Of a stretch of 52,365 nucleotides of DNA, positions 45,969 to 52,365 are shown one piece after another. Origin of the DNA: Streptomyces toyocaensis. Lineage in GTDB: Bacteria; Actinomycetota; Actinomycetes; Streptomycetales; Streptomycetaceae. The notes beneath the pieces are model-generated. The model had not been told where the DNA came from and did no database searches. It saw only the letters and a list, made by a program, of their open reading frames with translations. The first letter of the stretch is position 1, and each line of letters starts with the position of its first letter. Location: NCBI RefSeq assembly GCF_000725125.1, contig NZ_JFCB01000041.1, positions 1 to 52,365 on the forward strand, written 5' to 3'. A program made the position numbers and the translations under genes.

Positions 45969-46868
45969 TCAGCTCCAGGGGGTGCCGGTCAGCCGCTCGT
46001 ACGCCTCCACGTACTTGGCCCGGGTGGCGTCCACGATGTGCTGCGGCAGCGGTGGCGGGGGCTGCTCGCCGCGGCGGTCCCAGCCCGACTCGGCCGACGT
46101 GAGCCAGTCCCGTACGAACTGCTTGTCGTACGACGGCTGGGCGTGGCCCGGCTCCCACTGCTCGGCCGGCCAGAAGCGGGAGGAGTCCGGGGTGAGCACC
46201 TCGTCGGCGATGACCAGGGTCTCGCCGTCGAAGCCGAACTCGAACTTGGTGTCCGCGAGGATGATCCCGCGGTCACGGGCGATGTCCCGGGCGCGGGAGT
46301 AGGCGGCAAGGGTCGCCTGGCGCAGCCGGGCCGCGGTGTCCGCGCCGACCTGGCGGGCGACCTCCTCGTAGGAGACGTTCTCGTCGTGCTCGCCGACGGC
46401 GGCCTTGGTGGCCGGGGTGAAGATGGGGGCGGGCAGCTCCGAGCCGTCCACCAGGCCCTCGGGGAGCGCGAGGCCGCAGACCGTACGGGTGTCGTTGTAC
46501 TCGGCCAATCCCGAGCCGGTGAGGTAGCCGCGGGCCACGCACTCCACGGGGACCATGTTCAGCGACTTGCACACGAGGGTGCGGCCCGCCCAGTCGCCGG
46601 GGGCGCCGGCCGGGGGCTCGGTGCTCAGGACGTGGTGCGGGAGCAGGTCGGCGAGCTGGTCGAACCACCACAGGGAGAGCTGGGTGAGGACCCGGCCCTT
46701 GTCGGGGATCTCGGTGGGCAGCACCCAGTCGTAGGCGGAGATGCGGTCGCTGGCGACCATCACGAGGTCGCCCGCCTCGTTCCGGTACAGCTCGCGCACC
46801 TTGCCGGTGTGCAGGTGCACCAGGCCCGGAACCTCGATCGGTTCGGGCTTTTCGACGAATCCGGACAC
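45969..46868 (-). CDS. purC: phosphoribosylaminoimidazole-succinocarboxamide synthase
   Basis: The 299-residue SAICAR synthetase joins aspartate to CAIR with ATP. Motifs include the TGKVRELYR start (near residue 22), ASDRISAYDWVLP, VPVECVARGYLTGSG, and DTKFEFGFDGETLVIADEV with DSSRFWP. GTG at 46868 has a perfect GGGGAGGAA ribosome site, so the much longer open frame upstream is rejected. It is the length typical of the eukaryote-like PurC found in actinobacteria. Confidence 0.97.
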   Translation of the reverse strand: MSGFVEKPEPIEVPGLVHLHTGKVRELYRNEAGDLVMVASDRISAYDWVLPTEIPDKGRVLTQLSLWWFDQLADLLPHHVLSTEPPAGAPGDWAGRTLVCKSLNMVPVECVARGYLTGSGLAEYNDTRTVCGLALPEGLVDGSELPAPIFTPATKAAVGEHDENVSYEEVARQVGADTAARLRQATLAAYSRARDIARDRGIILADTKFEFGFDGETLVIADEVLTPDSSRFWPAEQWEPGHAQPSYDKQFVRDWLTSAESGWDRRGEQPPPPLPQHIVDATRAKYVEAYERLTGTPWS

Positions 46869-46962
46869 GGTTCCTCCCCGTGGTGATGTCCAAGTGACTC
46901 GATTCTCCCGTATGGAGCGAACGGTCCCGGCCACGGGTCGGTGCGGGCACGTCGCCGGCGGG

Positions 46963-48495
46963 TCAGTCGCGTTTGCAGACGCGGTCCAGGAGGTTGGCGG
47001 TGGCGCGCTGGACGCGGGGGTCGGCATGGCCCGGGCGGTCCAGGGCCGGGGACCAGGCGAAGGTGCCGGAGGCGAAGACCCAGGCGCCCGAGGGGGCGCG
47101 GTAGAGGGAGGTCTCCTGGTGGCGCCGGGCACCCGCCCGGTCGGTGTACGGGGAGTGCGCCAGCAGGACACGCTCCTCGTGCTCGGGCAGCGGGGTGCGC
47201 GGGAAGTAACGGTCCGCCTCACCCGCGACCATGCCCTCGATGCCGTCGCCCTCGTGCGCGCCGGTCCCCTCCCACATCCAGTGGCCGGCGTTGCGGACGA
47301 TCAGCGGGTACGGCTCCGGGACCTGACCGGCGTACTGGATGCCCAGCAGGTGCTGCTCCGCGCGGTCGATCTCCCGCCACAGCGCCGGTTTGCCGGGGCC
47401 CCGGCGTCTGCGGCAGGTCAGCAGGCGGTCGGGGCCGGCCGGGGAGGGGGTGAGCTCCACCTGCCAGTACAGGGTGTTGGCGGAGAGGAAGACCAGGGAC
47501 GTGCCGTGCTCACGGGCGCGTTCCACGGCAGTGCGCATGGGCACCGACCAGTACTCGTCGTGGCCGGGGAAGATCAGGCCCCGGTGGCGGGTGGGGTCGA
47601 CCCGGCCGGCGTGCAGGTCGCGGGCGCCTGCGTAGGCGAGGTCGTAGCCGTAGCGCTCGGCCCAGCGGATGACGTCGTAGGCGTGCCCGGCGTGCGGCGG
47701 GAGTCCGGCGCCCGCGTAGGGGCGGTCGAAGGAGACGGTGGTGGCGGCGCCGGACTCGCCGAGCAGCCGGCCGTCGTCGTCCCAGGCGTGGTGGAGGCTC
47801 GCGCCGGTGCGGCCGTCGTCCGGATACAGGTTGTGGGCCTGCCAGGTGACGTCGGGCAGGACGAGGAGGAGGTCGGCGGGGCGGTCGTCGCGGACGGTGA
47901 ACGGGATGTGCGAGCGGTAGCCGTCGGCCGTGGTGAGCACGGCGACATACGCGCCGACGTTCCAGTACGACGGGACCGGTAACCGCCAGGACAGCCACCA
48001 GTGGTGGCAGGAGACGGTGCGGTCGGCGGTGAGCGGCGGGGGCTGCACGATGCCGGAGAGGCGAGGGCTCGACGTGATCTTGGTGGCGCCGTCACCGGCG
48101 TAGTGGCCGATGCGGTAGACGTCGACGCCGAACTCCTGGGGCGGATCGACGGTGACGTGGAAGTCGATGGACTCGCCCGGGGCGACCGCGCCCGTGGAGG
48201 TGAAGCCCTTGATCTGGCGGTGCACGTCGTCGGCGGCACGGAGGCCGCCGGAGGACCGGGGTGCGGGGACCCGGGGGCCGCCCTGCCCGGGAAGGCGGGC
48301 GGTGGCCCGGTCCGGGCCCGGGCGCGTTCCCCGGTCCGCGGGGTCCGGGTCGGCGTACCGGGGGACGAGGTGGCCGGAGTCGCCGAAGGCGGTCTCGCCG
48401 CCGCGCAGCCACGGGAGGGGACCCTGTCCGAAAGGGTCGTTCACGGCGTGCGCCGGCGCTCCCGGCTCCCAGCGGCGGATCTGCTCCGAGTCCAT
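46963..48495 (-). CDS. N,N-dimethylformamidase-like (large-subunit type) protein
   Basis: The 510-residue protein resembles the C-terminal domain of the DMFase beta subunit. An N-terminal beta-rich part (about 80-200) carries EFGVDVYRIGHYAGDGATKI and is followed by SYWNVGAYVAVLTTADG. A glutamine-amidotransferase-like part has GLIFPGHDEYWSVPMRTAVE and SLVFLSANTLYWQVEL. HDEYWS is the conserved family core, probably near the metal site. Actual activity on formamides is not implied; most actinobacterial members are uncharacterised. ATG at 48495 has GGAGGGGAG upstream. No signal peptide is visible. Confidence 0.82.
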   Translation of the reverse strand: MDSEQIRRWEPGAPAHAVNDPFGQGPLPWLRGGETAFGDSGHLVPRYADPDPADRGTRPGPDRATARLPGQGGPRVPAPRSSGGLRAADDVHRQIKGFTSTGAVAPGESIDFHVTVDPPQEFGVDVYRIGHYAGDGATKITSSPRLSGIVQPPPLTADRTVSCHHWWLSWRLPVPSYWNVGAYVAVLTTADGYRSHIPFTVRDDRPADLLLVLPDVTWQAHNLYPDDGRTGASLHHAWDDDGRLLGESGAATTVSFDRPYAGAGLPPHAGHAYDVIRWAERYGYDLAYAGARDLHAGRVDPTRHRGLIFPGHDEYWSVPMRTAVERAREHGTSLVFLSANTLYWQVELTPSPAGPDRLLTCRRRRGPGKPALWREIDRAEQHLLGIQYAGQVPEPYPLIVRNAGHWMWEGTGAHEGDGIEGMVAGEADRYFPRTPLPEHEERVLLAHSPYTDRAGARRHQETSLYRAPSGAWVFASGTFAWSPALDRPGHADPRVQRATANLLDRVCKRD

Positions 48496-48726
48496 GATCG
48501 CTCCCCTCCCTCGTGCCCCCCGTGCGGTGCGGTGCGCGGTGCCGTTCGGCGGTCGCCTGACGGGTGAGATCCCTGTGTCGGTCACGTGCCTGCCGTATGT
48601 CGCGCGCCCTTGCCGGTGGGCGCGAACGGTCCCAGCACATCACATGACGCACGCGGTCCGTCACCGTTCGTTGCGGATTGACCGAAAGCGGAAGGGTGAG
48701 CTCCGGGCGGGCGTGACGGATGTGGC
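48496..48726. other. intergenic region, nothing assigned
   Basis: These 231 bp separate two leftward genes. I see neither a strong terminator nor a clear promoter; a TTGACC-like element (48677) reads in the unproductive direction. Confidence 0.4.
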
Positions 48727-50514
48727 TCAGACGAGCCGTACGGGCTTCTCGGCGCGTATGCCGTGCTCGGTCAGCCACACGCGCAGGGCCGAGGGGTCGC
48801 CGTCCTCGATCAGGGCCAGGACCCGGGGCGACAGGTCCGCCGCTCGTACGCCGCCCAGGAGGAGGACCGGGCCGTCCAGCCAGTCGAGGCCGGGGGCGGC
48901 GCCCGCGGTGTCCATCGCCGCGCAGCACACCATCGCCGTGATGTGGTCGGCGAGCAGCTCCCGGCCGGTGCGCGGGGGCCGGAGGGGGAGGAGCGGGAGC
49001 GCACCGTCGTCCCGCAGGAGGGCGGGCTCGGCGGTGCCGGGTGCCGCGGAGCCTCCCGGGCCCCCGCCGGAGGCACCGGCCGCGGCGGTGTCCGCCACCA
49101 CCTCCTCGCGCGCCAGCTCGGCGCTCAGCCGGGCGGCCAGAGCGGCACTGCGGGGGGTGGTGCCGGACAGGTCCTCGTCCTCGTCCCGGCCGGCGTCCGG
49201 GAACGCGGCGGGCGGTTCGCCGCGCGCGGGGCGGGTCGCCAGGTGGGTGAGGACACGGGTGAGGGTCGGGCCGGCCGGGGCCGGGACGTCTCCCGGAGCC
49301 GGGTGCGCGTGGAGACCGTCCAGGACGCGGTGGAGGCGGGCGGCGTCGGTGCGCCACGTGCGGTCGACGACCTCCTCCGGGTAGTCGCCCCAGTGGACCG
49401 GGGACCAGTCGGGTCCCGGCTCAGCCGGCCCTCCGTGGAACAGGCGGGCGGCGAGCAGCGAGGCCGCCTCGTCGACCGTGCCCGGCTCCTCGAGCAGGTC
49501 ACACGCGGGACGCTCACCGAGGCGGGAGGCGAACCCCTCCGCCAGCCGGTCCCGGCGGGACAGCTCGGTGAGCGCCGCCACCACCCCCGCGTTGAGCCGT
49601 GACGGCCAGCGGCCCGTCCGCCAGGCGGGCAGCGCGACCCGGGTGAGCAGCCGGTCCCAGCCCGCGTACGCCAGGCCCACCTGCTCCTGGGCGACGATCC
49701 GGAGCCCGTAGTCCACAGCCTGTGCGCGGTCGGCCGCCGCGGCGGCGACCCCGCGCTCCATCTCGGCGGCATGTCCCCGGCACTCGCGCAGCAGCAGCCG
49801 GACGACCCAGCCGACCCCCGCGGACACCCCGCGCGGCACCGGCCCGCGGCGCGGCGCCGAGGTCACGGCCACGGCGGCGTCCAGCCCCTGCACGAAGCGC
49901 CGGGCGGCGGCTATGTCCGGGTGCGCCGACGGTCCCGTACCGGCCACGACCGGGGCGAGGACCGCGCGCAGCTCCCCCACCCGCATCCACCACAGGAACG
50001 GCGAGCCGATCACCAGCACGGGCGCGACCGGCGCCCCGCGCGGGGGCCGCCCCGCGCCCACCACGGCGTCGTGCTCCTCGGCCGGCGGAGGGCCGTGGGC
50101 GGGATGGGTGCGGTCCTCCAGCCAGCTGTCGCAGTCCGGCGTGAGCGCTATCGCGGAGGGTGCGGGAACGCCGAGACGGTCGGCGAGGTCGCGCACCAGC
50201 CGGTACAGGTCCGGGGCCGCCTCCTCGGCGATCGGCACGGTGGGGCTCATGGCGGGCCGTGCCCGGGCGACGACCAGGGCCACCCCGGCCGCGAGGAGCA
50301 GGACGAGGACCGCGAGGGGCGTGACGAGCCTGCGGGCGAGGTCCCAGCCCGCACCCGGGAGGTGTCCGGTGGAACCGCCGACGAGCAGGATCACGGCGAC
50401 GGCGGCCGGCAGCAGCGCGACGGCCAGTGCGCGGCTGCGGACCCGCAGCACGGCCAGCGCACGGGACCGCGCGCTCTGCCCGCCCGCCTCCGCCGCCCTT
50501 CCGTTTCCGCTCAT
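48727..50514 (-). CDS. membrane protein, degenerate M48-like (HEXXH lost)
   Basis: The 595-residue protein has two hydrophobic helices near the N-terminus (ALAVALLPAAVAVILLVGG and LVTPLAVLVLLLAAGVALVV). A long cytoplasmic part follows. Its early section resembles M48/Ste24-type peptidases: VPIAEEAAPDLYRLVRDLAD, RLGVPAPSAIALTPDCDSWL, PVLVIGSPFLWWM and GELRAVLAPVVAG. At the last motif active enzymes have an HELxH sequence after RAVLA; here it reads PVVAG, so zinc binding is lost. The second half is Ala/Gly/Pro-rich and unassigned. It probably acts as a non-catalytic membrane protein. The next leftward gene is the DMFase-like gene. Confidence 0.7.
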   Translation of the reverse strand: MSGNGRAAEAGGQSARSRALAVLRVRSRALAVALLPAAVAVILLVGGSTGHLPGAGWDLARRLVTPLAVLVLLLAAGVALVVARARPAMSPTVPIAEEAAPDLYRLVRDLADRLGVPAPSAIALTPDCDSWLEDRTHPAHGPPPAEEHDAVVGAGRPPRGAPVAPVLVIGSPFLWWMRVGELRAVLAPVVAGTGPSAHPDIAAARRFVQGLDAAVAVTSAPRRGPVPRGVSAGVGWVVRLLLRECRGHAAEMERGVAAAAADRAQAVDYGLRIVAQEQVGLAYAGWDRLLTRVALPAWRTGRWPSRLNAGVVAALTELSRRDRLAEGFASRLGERPACDLLEEPGTVDEAASLLAARLFHGGPAEPGPDWSPVHWGDYPEEVVDRTWRTDAARLHRVLDGLHAHPAPGDVPAPAGPTLTRVLTHLATRPARGEPPAAFPDAGRDEDEDLSGTTPRSAALAARLSAELAREEVVADTAAAGASGGGPGGSAAPGTAEPALLRDDGALPLLPLRPPRTGRELLADHITAMVCCAAMDTAGAAPGLDWLDGPVLLLGGVRAADLSPRVLALIEDGDPSALRVWLTEHGIRAEKPVRLV

Positions 50515-50730
50515 GGCCCGACCTCACCCCCTCCCGGCTCCCGACGCTGTCCTGGCGTTGCCCATGCCCCCCACTGTGGCACCCGTCACTGACATCGCAA
50601 TGCCGATGGGCCAAGTGCCGGAACGCTTGCGCGGCACCCTAGTTGGGGCCCCGGGCCCCGTCAGCCGGATGGCGTATCGCTCACTCGATGGAATGGCTTT
50701 GGGGAAAGGTGGATGACGGACGGCAAGGGT

Positions 50731-50764
50731 CAGGCCCCGGATCCTGAGACGGATCCGGGGCCTG
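50731..50764. terminator. terminator downstream of purD
   Basis: CAGGCCCCGGATCC and GGATCCGGGGCCTG (50731-50744, 50751-50764) form a perfect 14 bp stem with a 6-base loop, 40 bp beyond the purD stop. Confidence 0.88.
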
Positions 50765-50803
50765 CGGGGTTCATCGGCGCCGGGAGCGGACCGGCGCGTC
50801 GGG

Positions 50804-52057
50804 CTACGCCTCCCGGGCCGCCTTCTCCGCGATGTCCGTGCGGTGCCGGGAGCCGTCGAGGCCGATGCGGGAGACCGCGCGGTAGGCGCGGCCGCGGGCC
50901 TCGGTGAGGTCCTCGCCGGTCGCCGTGACGGACAGCACGCGCCCGCCCGCGCTGACGATCGCGTCGCCCTCGCGCCTGGTGCCGGCGTGCAGGACGTAGG
51001 CGTGCGGGGCGTCCTGGGCGGCGACCTCGTCCAGGCCGGTGATCGGGTCGCCGGTGCGCGGGGTGCCGGGGTAGTTGTGCGAGGCGACGACCACGGTGAC
51101 CGCGGCCTCGTCGCTCCAGCGCGTCGGCTCCAGGTGGGCCAGGCTGCCGGTGGCCGCGGCCATCAGCAGGCCGCCCAGCGGGGTCCTCAGCCGGGCCAGG
51201 ACCACCTGGGTCTCGGGGTCGCCGAAGCGGGCGTTGAACTCGATCACGCGGACACCGCGCGAGGTGATCGCCAGACCCGCGTAGAGCAGGCCGGAGAACG
51301 GGGTGCCGCGGCGCCGCATCTCGTCGACGGTCGGCTGGAGGACCGTCTCCATGACCTCGTCGACCAGCTTGGGGTCGGCCCACGGAAGCGGCGAGTACGC
51401 CCCCATGCCGCCGGTGTTCGGGCCTTCGTCGCCGTCCAGCGCGCGCTTGAAGTCCTGGGCGGGCTGGAGCGGCACGACCGTCTCGCCGTCGGTGATCGCG
51501 AAGAGGGAGACCTCGGGGCCGTCGAGGAACTCCTCGATGACCACACGCTCACAGCCCCCGGCGTGCGCGCGGGCCGCCTCGACGTCGTCCGTGACGACGA
51601 CACCCTTGCCGGCCGCGAGACCGTCGTCCTTGACGACGTACGGGGCACCGAACGCCTTGAGGGCCGCGTCGACCTCCTCGGGCGTCGTGCAGACGTAACT
51701 GCGGGCGGTGGGCACGCCGGCCCCCGCCATGACGTCCTTCGCGAAGGCCTTGGAGCCCTCGAGCCGCGCCGCCTCCTTGGAGGGACCGAAGACCGGGATG
51801 CCCGCCGCGCGCACGGCGTCGGCGACACCGGCGACGAGGGGCGCCTCCGGCCCGACCACCACGAGGTCCGCGCCGAGCCCGGTGGCCAGCGCGGACACGG
51901 CCGCGCCGTCGAGGGCGTCGACCTGGTGCAGCTCGGCGACCTCGGCGATGCCGGCGTTGCCGGGGGCGCAGTGCAGCGCGGTGACATCGGGGTCGTGGGA
52001 CAGGGAGTGGCACAGGGCGTGTTCGCGGGCGCCGCTGCCGATGACGAGGACCTTCAC
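50804..52057 (-). CDS. purD: phosphoribosylamine-glycine ligase
   Basis: The 417-residue GAR synthetase uses ATP to couple glycine to phosphoribosylamine. It has the N-terminal VLVIGSGAREHALCHSL motif, the ATP-grasp lid PYVVKDDGLAAGKGVVV, GPEVSLFAI, NTGGMGAYSPLP and FNARFGDPETQVVL. Length and motifs are complete. The ATG is the natural start. It is separate from the other purine genes here but on the same strand. Confidence 0.98.
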   Translation of the reverse strand: MKVLVIGSGAREHALCHSLSHDPDVTALHCAPGNAGIAEVAELHQVDALDGAAVSALATGLGADLVVVGPEAPLVAGVADAVRAAGIPVFGPSKEAARLEGSKAFAKDVMAGAGVPTARSYVCTTPEEVDAALKAFGAPYVVKDDGLAAGKGVVVTDDVEAARAHAGGCERVVIEEFLDGPEVSLFAITDGETVVPLQPAQDFKRALDGDEGPNTGGMGAYSPLPWADPKLVDEVMETVLQPTVDEMRRRGTPFSGLLYAGLAITSRGVRVIEFNARFGDPETQVVLARLRTPLGGLLMAAATGSLAHLEPTRWSDEAAVTVVVASHNYPGTPRTGDPITGLDEVAAQDAPHAYVLHAGTRREGDAIVSAGGRVLSVTATGEDLTEARGRAYRAVSRIGLDGSRHRTDIAEKAAREA

Positions 52058-52197
52058 GGGGGTCAGCCTAACGGGAGACGGCGGGTTTCCCTTGTGCGGG
52101 CTTCCGAAGGTACCGGCGGAGACGGTTCGTGCGTTCCTCCAACCGTCACTGCGGAAGAGGTCGCCGCGGCCCGGCGGGGGTCCTCGGGAGCCGGTCC

Positions 52198-52365
52198 CTA
52201 GTCGTTCGCGATCTCCTCGACGACCGTCGCCCCCAGCTCCCGTACCAGCAGCTCCTGACCGGAGAGGGCCGACTCGTCCAGGTCGGGGTCGTCGTCCTCG
52301 GGGATGTCGTCCTCGGGCGAGACGGGCACCGGCGGCTCCGGGGCCGACGGGCGGGGGGCCGGGGC
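52198..52365 (-). CDS. dnaX: DNA polymerase III subunit gamma/tau, C-terminus only
   Basis: Only the last 55 residues are in the window; the gene continues to the right. The frame reads PPVPVSPEDDIPEDDDPDLD followed by ESALSGQELLVRELGATVVE and ends EIAND-TAG. This acidic Pro-rich end with an ELGATVIEE-like segment is what I recall for actinobacterial DnaX. In S. coelicolor dnaX lies next to purD, which supports the call. The 140 bp between it and purD hold nothing I can name. Confidence 0.8.
   Translation of the reverse strand, partial: APAPRPSAPEPPVPVSPEDDIPEDDDPDLDESALSGQELLVRELGATVVEEIAND

Noticed and set aside
46869..47222. N-terminal extension of purC
   Set aside because: It overlaps the DMFase-like gene and has no family similarity; a perfect ribosome site precedes the GTG at 46868.
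1..52365. Insertion sequences, prophage, integrase or attachment sites
   Set aside because: I saw no transposase, integrase or phage-like gene and no direct repeat of a tRNA 3' end beyond the duplicated whole tRNA genes.

Overview
The window is high-GC chromosomal DNA from a Streptomyces. The gene content and order are essentially those I recall for the S. coelicolor segment SCO4122 to SCO4067, read backwards. Supporting signs are the developmental genes bldC and an atrA-type TetR regulator, a Streptomyces parS palindrome, a c-di-AMP riboswitch ahead of a cell-wall peptidase, DUF3073 and DUF6274 proteins, and strong third-position GC. Species assignment is inference from memory, not a database search. 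I see no prophage, insertion sequence, CRISPR array or biosynthetic cluster. Most of the window is core-chromosome DNA, probably to one side of oriC.

Layout. 1-480: leader and promoters of an rRNA operon transcribed leftwards out of the window. 480-2425: divergent MarR regulator and MFS exporter. 2439-6773: PAS/PP2C/ATPase signalling phosphatase, type II NADH dehydrogenase, AtrA-like regulator. 7219-11495: an orphan asparagine-synthetase/lasso-cyclase-like protein and a sporulation-associated regulator, separated by 737 bp without genes. 11580-16204: LhgO-like oxidase, TrmB, PrsW-type protease, and an M23 peptidase under a ydaO riboswitch. 16671-18883: initiator tRNA, a RibD-like fusion with inverted domain order, a tiny response-regulator-like ORF, a small membrane protein, tRNA-Lys. 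19037-24150: DEAD-box helicase with a repetitive Arg/Gly/Asp tail, a lipoprotein, a minimal zincin, a membrane phosphoesterase. 24231-24513: tRNA-Glu, tRNA-Asp, parS, tRNA-Phe. 24608-29245: hrpA, a second tRNA-Asp, DUF6274. 29451-32530: bldC, an unknown protein, valine dehydrogenase. 32849-40914: DUF3073, purM, purF, a META lipoprotein, a maleylpyruvate-isomerase-like protein, purL-purQ-purS. 41268-45880: LsrL, three tRNA-Gly genes, an ABC exporter and two-component operon. 45969-52365: purC, a DMFase-like protein, a degenerate M48-like membrane protein, purD, and the C-terminus of dnaX.

Common threads. Seven de novo purine genes (purD, purC, purS, purQ, purL, purF, purM) lie on one strand over about 19 kb, broken up by unrelated genes. 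Developmental and nucoid functions (AtrA, the sporulation protein, BldC, LsrL, parS) are scattered among translation genes (nine tRNAs, rrn). The observations I find most interesting are a tRNA-Gly(UCC) whose D- and T-loops are degenerate in the way known for peptidoglycan-dedicated glycine tRNAs of staphylococci, the parS site inside a tRNA cluster, the orphan cyclase-like protein with an altered ATP-site motif, and several perfect dyads next to bldC and the DUF3073 gene.
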